Source: UBA4124 sp052034745 (GTDB lineage: Bacteria; Patescibacteriota; Minisyncoccia; Phycocordibacterales; UBA9973). Taken from it: a stretch of DNA of 34,014 bases. The stretch covers positions 1-34,014 of the forward strand of contig JBPOIF010000037.1 of the NCBI GenBank assembly GCA_052034745.1. The letters run 5' to 3'. How positions within the stretch are numbered: position 1 is the first letter of the stretch; every line of letters starts with the position of its first letter. Both the position numbers and the translations under genes were made by a program. Positions 28,500 to 34,014 of this stretch are shown one piece after another. Below the pieces are notes generated by a model. The model made no database searches and was not told the origin of the DNA. It saw only the letters and a program-made list of their open reading frames with translations.

Positions 28500-28528
28500 A
28501 TCCTACCAGAAGGGGCTCAAATGGTCAA
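28500..28528 (-). promoter_or_regulatory. Promoter of rpsN-rpsH-rplF-rplR-rpsE-rplO-secY-adk-map
   Basis: On the minus strand TTGACC (28528-28523), a 17-bp spacer and TAGGAT (28505-28500) form a good housekeeping-type promoter. It restores transcription downstream of the inserted gene's terminator. Confidence 0.75.
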
Positions 28529-28549
28529 GCAAGACATTTCTCTAATAAA

Positions 28550-28587
28550 AAAGTGTCAGAAAGGGGTATCCCCTGTTCTGACACTTT
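28550..28587 (-). terminator. Terminator of the inserted gene
   Basis: A 12-bp outer stem (AAAGTGTCAGAA/TTCTGACACTTT) with an inner GGGG/CCCC stem is followed on the minus strand by TTTTATT. It would stop transcription coming from rplE and the inserted gene. Confidence 0.9.
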
Positions 28588-28601
28588 ATCTCTTTCGGGC
28601 A

Positions 28602-28889
28602 CTAAAGTAAGCTCTGGAAATCATCCTTGGGGAACTCAACACCAAACGAGCTGACTACTTTTCTTTGGTCTTTAAAAGAAGCCACTCTCTCCTGTATCGC
28701 TTCAGGGGGAAGGACTATTTCTTTAATACCAAGCACTTCTCGTTCGTGCAGGAGATGGACATGCTCCTTTGCATCCCGCAAAAGAGTCATCAGGTCGGCA
28801 GTAGCTCCTCCCCACGCACTCACAAACATAACAAGCTCTCGCCATGTACCAATAAGAGAAATTCCGTTTTGGTTCTGGTTTTTTGACAT
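28602..28889 (-). CDS. Inserted small protein inside the spc operon
   Basis: The 95-residue protein (MSKNQNQNGISLIGTWRELV...) is soluble and helical, with DLMTLLRDAKEHVHLLHERE and LPPEAIQERVASFKDQRKVV as main segments. I recognise no family. It lies between rplE and rpsN, where bacteria normally have no gene, and has its own promoter (-35 TTGAGG 28929-28924, 16-bp spacer, -10 TATAAA 28907-28902) and terminators on both sides. It therefore looks like a self-contained cassette rather than a ribosomal gene. Confidence 0.75.
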   Translation of the reverse strand: MSKNQNQNGISLIGTWRELVMFVSAWGGATADLMTLLRDAKEHVHLLHEREVLGIKEIVLPPEAIQERVASFKDQRKVVSSFGVEFPKDDFQSLL

Positions 28890-28901
28890 AGTTAGACAAT
28901 T

Positions 28902-28929
28902 TTTATAAAAGTCTACCTATATTCCTCAA
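28902..28929 (-). promoter_or_regulatory. Promoter of the inserted gene
   Basis: On the minus strand TTGAGG, a 16-bp spacer and TATAAA predict a start about 6-8 nt before ATG 28889. It overlaps nothing else and lies just after the rplE-side hairpin. Confidence 0.6.
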
Positions 28930-28934
28930 AATGT

Positions 28935-28961
28935 AAAGACCGCCCTTTTCGGGCGGTCTTT
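28935..28961. terminator. Terminator after rplE
   Basis: AAAGACCGCCC/GGGCGGTCTTT with a TTTTC loop lies 14 bp beyond the rplE stop codon. It would end the rpsS-rplE transcript. Confidence 0.85.
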
Positions 28962-28974
28962 TTCGAGTAAAAAA

Positions 28975-29511
28975 TTATTTCTTGAATGGGATACCGAGGT
29001 GAGAGAAGAATGCGAGCGCCTCTTCCTTTGTCTTTGCGGTTGACACGAGCGTCACTGCCATACCAAACACATCGCGGAGGTCTTCGTCAGAAGTCTCTGG
29101 GAAGATAGTGTGTTCTTTGATACCGATGGTCATGTTGCCGATTGAGTCGACAGACTTTGGATCGATACCTCGGAAGTCCTTGGTTCGAGGAAGTGCGATA
29201 TGAACGAGCTTGTCAAAGAAGTGTTGCATGCGCGCTCCACGGAGAGTCACGGCGACGCCCACCTTGTCTCCTTCACGGATCTTGAAGCTCGCCACTGACT
29301 GCTTTGCTGCACGAACCGTAGGACGTTGCCCAGTAATCTTTGAGAGACGATCGACAACGGTGTTGTTCTTTTCACGGTCTTTTTTCATCCCTGACCCTGT
29401 TGCAGAGGCAACCACGATCTTTGAAAGACGAGGAGCAGCAAGCTTGTTCTTGTATCCAAACTGTGCGAGTGCCTTGTGTGCTTCTTCTATTTTTGTCTTT
29501 GTGTATTGCAT
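28975..29511 (-). CDS. rplE: Ribosomal protein L5
   Basis: The 178-residue protein has L5 blocks APRLSKIVVASATGSG, ITGQRPTVRAAKQSVASFKIREGDKVGVAVTLRG, FFDKLVHIALPRTKDFRGI and GNMTIGIKEHTIFPE. L5 binds 5S rRNA and contacts the P-site tRNA. Here it is the last gene of the first ribosomal transcript. Confidence 0.98.
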   Translation of the reverse strand: MQYTKTKIEEAHKALAQFGYKNKLAAPRLSKIVVASATGSGMKKDREKNNTVVDRLSKITGQRPTVRAAKQSVASFKIREGDKVGVAVTLRGARMQHFFDKLVHIALPRTKDFRGIDPKSVDSIGNMTIGIKEHTIFPETSDEDLRDVFGMAVTLVSTAKTKEEALAFFSHLGIPFKK

Positions 29512-29521
29512 AAAAGTATGA

Positions 29522-29821
29522 TTACAGTGCTTTACCGGTCTTTTTCGACACGCGGATCTTTTTGTCGCCCTCTGTCTTTGAGCCGATGCGAACCCCCTTC
29601 TTCCCCTCGAGAATCATGACGTTTGAAGCATGGAGCGTCCCCTCTTTTTGGACGACCGTTCCCTTTTCTCCTTTCTTTTTTGCCTTGACTCGGCGGTTGA
29701 GTTTGTTTGCACCCGCAACGATAAGTCTTCCTGTTTCAGGAAATACCTTGAGCACGGTTCCCGTAGCTCCCTTGCTTTTTCCTGTGCGAACGATTACGTT
29801 GTCTCCTTTTTTGATCTTCAT
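29522..29821 (-). CDS. rplX: Ribosomal protein L24
   Basis: The 99-residue protein begins MKIKKGDNVIVRTGKSKGATGTVLKVFPETGRLIV, a KOW motif, and continues with KLNRRVKAKKKGEKG and KVRIGSKTEGDKKIRVSKKTG-type elements. L24 starts 50S assembly by binding 23S rRNA. Standard order rplN-rplX-rplE. Confidence 0.98.
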   Translation of the reverse strand: MKIKKGDNVIVRTGKSKGATGTVLKVFPETGRLIVAGANKLNRRVKAKKKGEKGTVVQKEGTLHASNVMILEGKKGVRIGSKTEGDKKIRVSKKTGKAL

Positions 29822-29830
29822 ATAAAACTC

Positions 29831-30202
29831 CTATAGCACTTCTGGTGCAAGTGAAACTATTTTTTGATATCCAAGTTCGCCGATTTCACGAGGGATAGGA
29901 CCAAAGATACGACCTGCGCGTGGCTCTTTCTTCCCCTTTTCGAGGATCACAACTGCGTTGTCATCAAAGCGAATGTACGAACCATCCTTTCGACGAAATG
30001 CGTTCTTCTGACGAACAATCACTGCTTCACAGATATCCTTTTTCTTGATTGCCTTGCGAGGTTCTGCAACCTTGACTGACACAATCACGATATCTCCGAT
30101 ACCTGCATAGCGGCGGCGTGATCCACCAAGCACTTTAAAAATCTTGGCGATTTTTGCACCTCCATTGTCCGTTACTTTTACTACTGATCCATCCTGCAAC
30201 AT
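29831..30202 (-). CDS. rplN: Ribosomal protein L14
   Basis: The 123-residue protein has MLQDGSVVKVTDNGGAKIAK, the L14 signature near GIGDIVIVSVKVAEP, KKKDICEAVIVRQKN and RIFGPIPREIGELGYQKIVSLAPEVL. L14 lies at the subunit interface. Length is typical. Confidence 0.98.
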   Translation of the reverse strand: MLQDGSVVKVTDNGGAKIAKIFKVLGGSRRRYAGIGDIVIVSVKVAEPRKAIKKKDICEAVIVRQKNAFRRKDGSYIRFDDNAVVILEKGKKEPRAGRIFGPIPREIGELGYQKIVSLAPEVL

Positions 30203-30212
30203 ACGCGTTTTA

Positions 30213-30458
30213 TTATTTGGTTACGACTTCAAAATGCTTGTCTTTTGAGCGAGGGCGAGTTTCGACAATCTCTACCTTGTCCCCAATATGAGAAGCATTT
30301 TTCTCATCATGCGCCTTGTAACGCTTGGTGATCTTGAAATACTTGTGATATTTTGGGTGCTTCACAAAACGAGTAACAGAAACAACCACGGTCTTATCCA
30401 TTTTGTCTGAGACGACGACGCCTTTGATTGTCTTTTTTTGTGTGGTTGTTGTTTCCAT
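30213..30458 (-). CDS. rpsQ: Ribosomal protein S17
   Basis: The 81-residue protein shows KGVVVSDKMDKTVVVSVTRFVKHPKYHKYFK, the S17 OB-fold block, then HDEKNASHIGDKVEIVETRPRSKDKHF. ATG 30458 is chosen; an upstream in-frame start would overlap rpmC and adds a non-family extension. S17 is a primary 16S rRNA binder. Confidence 0.97.
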   Translation of the reverse strand: METTTTQKKTIKGVVVSDKMDKTVVVSVTRFVKHPKYHKYFKITKRYKAHDEKNASHIGDKVEIVETRPRSKDKHFEVVTK

Positions 30459-30483
30459 AAATGTTTTGCTGAGTTCCTCTATA

Positions 30484-30696
30484 TTACTGATTTTGTTTGT
30501 TTTGTCCAATCGACAGTTCCTGGGCGCGAAGTGCAGTGAGTGTCCGTGCTACATTTCTACGTGTGGTACGGTACTCTTTTGCATTGCCTGTTTTTGACTT
30601 TTCGAGAGCGAGTCCTCGAAGCTCCCCCTTTGCTTTGGTAAGTGCAAGGATGAGTTCTTCTCGTGACATTTTGTTGTATGAAGTCTGCTTTGCCAT
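30484..30696 (-). CDS. rpmC: Ribosomal protein L29
   Basis: The 70-residue protein is the two-helix L29: MSREELILALTKAKGELRGL and AKEYRTTRRNVARTLTALRAQE. It sits near the peptide exit tunnel. Normal position between rplP and rpsQ. Confidence 0.97.
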   Translation of the reverse strand: MAKQTSYNKMSREELILALTKAKGELRGLALEKSKTGNAKEYRTTRRNVARTLTALRAQELSIGQNKQNQ

Positions 30697-30708
30697 ATAT
30701 AAGATAGT

Positions 30709-31125
30709 TTAATTTCGTTCCACCACTCGCACTTTGATAGGGAGCTTTGTTCCTGCTTTTCGAAGTGCTTCTCGTGCAGTTACTTCTGGAACACCGTCAA
30801 CTTCAAAGAGGACACGTCCAGGAAGGACCTCGATACAGTACCCTTGGAGATCACCCTTTCCTCCTCCCATCGGAACTTCGGCAGGTTTTGAGGTTACTGG
30901 ACGATCAGGGAAGATACGGATCCACATACGTCCTGTCTTTCCGAGCTGTCGACTTGCTGCTTTTCGAGCTGCTTCGATCTGGTTTGAAGTGAGACGACCA
31001 AGCGCCTCGGCCTTGAGTCCAAATGAACCAAAAGAAACTTCTGCACCACGAGTCTCAACACGACCCTCCATCTTGGTACGCTTCTTTTGCCACTTTCTAA
31101 ATTTTACTTTCTTTGGGAATAACAT
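30709..31125 (-). CDS. rplP: Ribosomal protein L16
   Basis: The 138-residue protein has KKVKFRKWQKKR, GSFGLKAEALGRLTSNQIEAARKA, GKTGRMWIRIFPDRPVTSKP and EVPMGGGKGDLQGY, all L16 blocks. L16 helps to position A-site tRNA. It begins 3 nt after rpsC. Confidence 0.98.
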   Translation of the reverse strand: MLFPKKVKFRKWQKKRTKMEGRVETRGAEVSFGSFGLKAEALGRLTSNQIEAARKAASRQLGKTGRMWIRIFPDRPVTSKPAEVPMGGGKGDLQGYCIEVLPGRVLFEVDGVPEVTAREALRKAGTKLPIKVRVVERN

Positions 31126-31128
31126 GGC

Positions 31129-31791
31129 TTATTTCTTATCGTTAAATACCTGACCCTTATAGATCCATACTTTGATACCGATATCTCCGTAGGCAAGGTG
31201 TGCTCGCTCTCGAGCAAAATCAATGTCCGCACGGAAGGTCTGAAGCGGGATAGATCCACGCTTGAGCTCTTCACTTCGAGAAATCTCAGCACCGCCGAGA
31301 CGTCCACCGACATAGAACTTGGCTCCTTGTACACCACGAACAGACATGACCTTTTCGATCATCTGCTTCATCACGCGACGGTACGGGAGACGCTTTTCGA
31401 GACCTTCGGCGATCATATACGAGACGATCTTTGCATCTGCCTCAGGAGACGTCACTTCGACAATCTCAAGCTTGAGATCATCAGTTACAACGAGCTTTGC
31501 GCGCTTGAGCGCCTTTATGATGTCAGCCTTGAGCTTGGTAGCCCCCTCTCCACTGCGTCCGATGATAAGTCCTGGTCGAGAAGTACGGATGATGATGCGC
31601 ACTGCCTTTTGTCCACGCTCTATTTCAACGGTTGAAACATAAAATCCGCGAAGACGCTTTTCGAGAAATTCTCGAATCGTGACATCAACCTTGAGGTTGT
31701 TGACATACCCTTTGTCAGTTGCAAACCAGCGACTCTTCCAATCACGGAGAACGACGAGACGATGTGCGTATGGGTGGACTACTTTTGACAT
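31129..31791 (-). CDS. rpsC: Ribosomal protein S3
   Basis: The 220-residue protein has the N-terminal block HPYAHRLVVLRDWKSRWFA, a KH-type RNA-binding domain with GLIIGRSGEGATKLKADI, and the C-domain (GLEKRLPYRRVMKQMIEKVM, GAKFYVGGRLGGAEISRSEE, GIKVWIYKG). S3 lines the mRNA entry channel. Confidence 0.98.
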   Translation of the reverse strand: MSKVVHPYAHRLVVLRDWKSRWFATDKGYVNNLKVDVTIREFLEKRLRGFYVSTVEIERGQKAVRIIIRTSRPGLIIGRSGEGATKLKADIIKALKRAKLVVTDDLKLEIVEVTSPEADAKIVSYMIAEGLEKRLPYRRVMKQMIEKVMSVRGVQGAKFYVGGRLGGAEISRSEELKRGSIPLQTFRADIDFARERAHLAYGDIGIKVWIYKGQVFNDKK

Positions 31792-31797
31792 ATCTGA

Positions 31798-32175
31798 TTA
31801 CTCTTTTGATTTCTTAGACTTCTTTGCAGCGACGACTTTTTTGGCCTTTGGGGCAACTTCAGCAAGGGTAACGAGCACGTGACTTGAACGCTTGTTGATA
31901 GGCTTTGCTGATCCTTGTGCGCGAGGCATAAAACGACGCATCACGAGCCCTTTGTTTACTTCGATGTTTTTTACCACGAGGTGGTCTTGTTGTGCACCAG
32001 CAACCACCGCATTTGCAGCAGCAGAAGCGATGAGCTTGCGGATAGGGTCGGCAGCACGCTTTGGCATGTACGCAAGCGTAGCGTCAGCGAGCGCGACGGT
32101 CTTGCCCTTTACTGCACCTGCAACGAGGCGAACCTTTCGAGGAGACTGTTTGTAATTTGGGAGTGATGCTTTCAT
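31798..32175 (-). CDS. rplV: Ribosomal protein L22
   Basis: The 125-residue protein has the L22 fold: NYKQSPRKVRLVAGAVKGK, ADPIRKLIASAAANAV and the beta-hairpin GLVMRRFMPRAQGSAKPINKRSSHV that reaches into the exit tunnel. A Lys-rich tail (KAKKVVAAKKSKKSKE) extends the usual C-terminus. Confidence 0.98.
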   Translation of the reverse strand: MKASLPNYKQSPRKVRLVAGAVKGKTVALADATLAYMPKRAADPIRKLIASAAANAVVAGAQQDHLVVKNIEVNKGLVMRRFMPRAQGSAKPINKRSSHVLVTLAEVAPKAKKVVAAKKSKKSKE

Positions 32176-32191
32176 ACAATACTAAAATAGT

Positions 32192-32533
32192 TTATTTCTT
32201 TGTGTCACCAGTAGATTTTGCAGCCTTTGCAGCAGAAATTTCACTTTCGCGTGCTTTTTGGTCAATCTCCTTTTGGATCTTTCCACCGTGACGGGTGAAC
32301 TTGCGTGTTGGAGAAAATTCTCCCAAACGATGTCCAACCATGTCCTCGGTAACGAGAACTTCGGTGTGCTGGCGTCCATTGTGGACTCCAAAGGTGAAAC
32401 CGACCATTTCAGGAGCAATCTGGCTTGCGCGGGCCCATGTCTTAATCACCCCCGTTTGCATCGGATTCTTGCCTTCGATTTTCTTCATTAATTTTTGGTC
32501 AACGTATGGACCTTTTGCGAGTGATCGAGTCAT
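32192..32533 (-). CDS. rpsS: Ribosomal protein S19
   Basis: The 113-residue protein has RSLAKGPYVDQKLMKKIE, VIKTWARASQIAPEMVGFTF, HNGRQHTEVLVTEDMVGHRLGEFSPTRKFTRHGG. A C-terminal tail of about 25 charged residues is longer than in E. coli S19. It is the first gene of this transcript; rplB, rplW, rplD, rplC and rpsJ, which normally precede it, are not in this window. Confidence 0.98.
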   Translation of the reverse strand: MTRSLAKGPYVDQKLMKKIEGKNPMQTGVIKTWARASQIAPEMVGFTFGVHNGRQHTEVLVTEDMVGHRLGEFSPTRKFTRHGGKIQKEIDQKARESEISAAKAAKSTGDTKK

Positions 32534-32570
32534 GGTAGTGAATAAAAAACGCCCGTTCTGAGCTCCGAGT

Positions 32571-32598
32571 ATAGTAGCAAATTATAGTTTAATGTCAA
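32571..32598 (-). promoter_or_regulatory. Promoter of the rpsS-rplE ribosomal operon
   Basis: On the minus strand the consensus TTGACA (32598-32593), a 16-bp spacer and the extended -10 TGCTACTAT (TACTAT 32576-32571) form the strongest promoter in the window. The start should be near 32564, giving a leader of about 31 nt before rpsS. Confidence 0.85.
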
Positions 32599-32624
32599 AC
32601 CCTTTTTAAAAAGAGAGTTTTTGG

Positions 32625-33014
32625 CTAGAAAAAAGCCACGATTTTGGGGACAAAAACGAGGAGTCCTACAGCAAGAGCACCAAAGACGGTGAGAAGTACC
32701 GCCCCGGCCGCAACATCCTTTGTATCGCGCGCGTAGGGATGCTCATCAGGACTCGTCAGGTCGATATCGATCTCAAGTGCCGTGTTGAATCCTTCTGCAG
32801 CAAGCACTGAAGCGATCGCAATAATGATGAGTCCCCACTCGAGGTGGCTGATATTGAGCCACACACCAAGCACAACTGCCACCACCCCCACCACCGCATG
32901 CACCCACGCGTTGTGCTGCGTCTTGAAGATGACCGAGATACCACGAAACGCGTGGTTAAAACTTCGAGCTCGTGCAACAATCGAAAATCGCTTTTTTTCT
33001 GAGATATTATTCAT
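32625..33014 (-). CDS. DgkA-family diacylglycerol or undecaprenol kinase
   Basis: The 129-residue protein has an N-terminal amphipathic region (RARSFNHAFRGISVIFKTQHNAWVH), three membrane helices (about 38-54, 58-74, 101-126) and the catalytic block AAEGFNTALEIDIDL with Glu74 and Glu81, then EHPYARDTKDVAAGAVLL. In Gram-positive-type bacteria such enzymes phosphorylate undecaprenol for cell-wall lipid carriers; in E. coli they phosphorylate diacylglycerol. The substrate cannot be decided here. It lies 91 bp upstream of rpsS on the same strand. Confidence 0.93.
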   Translation of the reverse strand: MNNISEKKRFSIVARARSFNHAFRGISVIFKTQHNAWVHAVVGVVAVVLGVWLNISHLEWGLIIIAIASVLAAEGFNTALEIDIDLTSPDEHPYARDTKDVAAGAVLLTVFGALAVGLLVFVPKIVAFF

Positions 33015-33040
33015 GATGATCGTAGTATAACAAAATAGAG

Positions 33041-34014
33041 CTAAAACGATTCCACGTTTTCACTTCTGATGTACCCAACGATAGTGCTTCCAAAAAGGAC
33101 TTTGAAAAAACCGTTTTGGAGTTGTCCCAGCAAAGAGCCTTCTGTATTTGATGACACGACGGCTATCTGTTCCCCAAAAGGAACGTCATAAATCACTGCA
33201 CTTTCAGAAATAACTCGAACATACTTTTTTTCAGAAGGGATCTTTACTGTTTTTGTATTGACGACTTCTTTTGCTGTCGAAGCAACAAGACTCCCTACCG
33301 ACGTATACGGTGCCCAAACCCAGCCTTCATCCCCCGAAGAAAATCTGAGTTTAATCCAGTTGCCAGAAGTATCCAACCGAAGACCTTTGTCCCCTTTTAA
33401 AATTGTTCGAACAAATACTCCTCCGGGTGTCTTTCGAACATTAAGAGTTTTAGACACTACTGTCACGTCTCCAAAAAAATCTAGGAAAGGTGTTGTGCCT
33501 ACGGATGACGGGCTCGCATCCGCCACAAGATACGTTGATGCTACCCATCCTTCAGTACCATTTGTCATACGGATGTTGCTCCACGAACCGCTTGTCGCGA
33601 GTATGGTTACTATTTCATCTCGACGAACCTGTGTCTTTAAAGCACCACCTGGTGAGAAACGAACATTTAAAAGACTTGCGGTGACACGAGCTGTTGAAGA
33701 TATAACGGGTACTGAGGGTTTTTCCGGAACAGTTGTAGTTACAATTGATGAACCGCTACTACCTCCTCCACCCCCGCCTCCACCTCCACTGCTTGTTGCC
33801 GCACTCACCACCACCGAAATATCATCGGTGTCTGTTGCACCATCATCATCGGTAACTGTGAGGCGGAAGATGTAGGTGCCTGCGGTTGAGAGTGCGGTAA
33901 TGCCCGTTGAGGCACTTGTTGCACTCGTGATACTTGGAGTGGAAGGGCCTGAGATAAAGCTCCACGCATAGCTTGCAATCGTTCCATCACTGTCTGTAGA
34001 GCTTGAACCGTTTA
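33041..34014 (-). CDS. Secreted PKD and SH3b surface protein, 5' end beyond the window
   Basis: The reading frame is open to the right edge of the window; about 324 C-terminal residues are visible. They contain a PKD-like domain (SYAWSFISG, STAGTYIFRLTVTDDDGATDTD), a Ser/Gly linker with nine consecutive glycines, and two clear SH3b repeats (TASLLNVRFSPGG to GWVASTYL; KTLNVRKTPGG to GWVWAPYTS). A third SH3b-like C-terminal unit contains YVRVISESAVIYDVPFGE. Such proteins bind cell-wall or host-surface polymers. CPR cells are often episymbionts, so attachment is a plausible role, but this is inference. Confidence 0.88.
   Translation of the reverse strand, partial: NGSSSTDSDGTIASYAWSFISGPSTPSITSATSASTGITALSTAGTYIFRLTVTDDDGATDTDDISVVVSAATSSGGGGGGGGGSSGSSIVTTTVPEKPSVPVISSTARVTASLLNVRFSPGGALKTQVRRDEIVTILATSGSWSNIRMTNGTEGWVASTYLVADASPSSVGTTPFLDFFGDVTVVSKTLNVRKTPGGVFVRTILKGDKGLRLDTSGNWIKLRFSSGDEGWVWAPYTSVGSLVASTAKEVVNTKTVKIPSEKKYVRVISESAVIYDVPFGEQIAVVSSNTEGSLLGQLQNGFFKVLFGSTIVGYIRSENVESF

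Larger units (their letters stand above)
28406..28601 (-). other. Leader region of the rpsN transcription unit
   Basis: This 196-bp gap holds the rpsN promoter, its leader of about 88 nt (28493-28406) and the terminator of the inserted gene upstream. No coding region is supported here. The leader is long compared with other genes in the window and could carry an S8-type autoregulatory site, but I cannot demonstrate the structure. Confidence 0.55.

Noticed and set aside
1..34014. CRISPR array, transposase, integrase or phage structural genes.
   Set aside because: I found no regularly spaced repeats and no protein with transposase, recombinase or phage signatures in the window.

Overview
The window looks like a chromosomal segment of a Candidate Phyla Radiation (Patescibacteria) bacterium, probably of the Parcubacteria type. 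The spc ribosomal operon runs directly from rpsE to rplO with no rpmD (L30), a known CPR trait. Most recognisable genes are small and compact, many intergenic gaps end in short perfect hairpins, Shine-Dalgarno sequences are nearly absent, and at least nine genes carry a -10 hexamer (TATACT, TACACT, TATAAT and similar) only 6-9 nt before the start codon, which indicates leaderless mRNAs. No higher-resolution taxonomy can be read from the sequence alone.

Left part (1-14.5 kb). Two tRNA-Ser genes are followed by a DoxX-like membrane protein, an ECF sigma factor coupled to a putative membrane anti-sigma partner and a secreted repeat protein, then an autoregulated ArsR / glutaredoxin / rhodanese operon that suggests thiol or sulfur stress handling. 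Next come a SWIB-domain protein, a TMEM175-like channel, an RRM RNA-binding protein, a membrane protein with a metallothionein-like cysteine tail, recG, several hypothetical genes, a tRNA-Ile(UAU) flanked by decayed copies of itself, a CapA-like protein and ftsH.

Middle part (14.5-23.2 kb). smpB is followed by ssrA (tmRNA), so both parts of trans-translation lie together. An AT-richer accessory stretch with three unrecognised genes follows, ending near a sequence resembling the tmRNA 3' end. truB and the infC-rpmI-rplT operon are transcribed divergently. A second accessory stretch (19.3-22.9 kb) has a zinc-ribbon-like protein, two large unrecognised proteins and a TrmB-type regulator with an inverted repeat in its leader.

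Right part (23.2-34.0 kb), all on the minus strand. It carries rpsS-rplV-rpsC-rplP-rpmC-rpsQ-rplN-rplX-rplE, then an inserted small gene with its own promoter and terminator, then rpsN-rpsH-rplF-rplR-rpsE-rplO-secY-adk-map. The S10-spc cluster is therefore cut at two places: it starts at rpsS, without rpsJ to rplB, and it is split between rplE and rpsN. Upstream of it are a DgkA-like kinase and the C-terminal part of a secreted PKD/SH3b surface protein that runs off the window edge.

The most unusual items are the tRNA-Ser with an ACU anticodon next to a short insertion flanked by an 11-bp duplication, the tRNA-Ile(UAU) in a decayed tandem array, the cysteine-tailed DoxX-like protein, the structured element after the tmRNA, and the independent cassette inside the spc operon.
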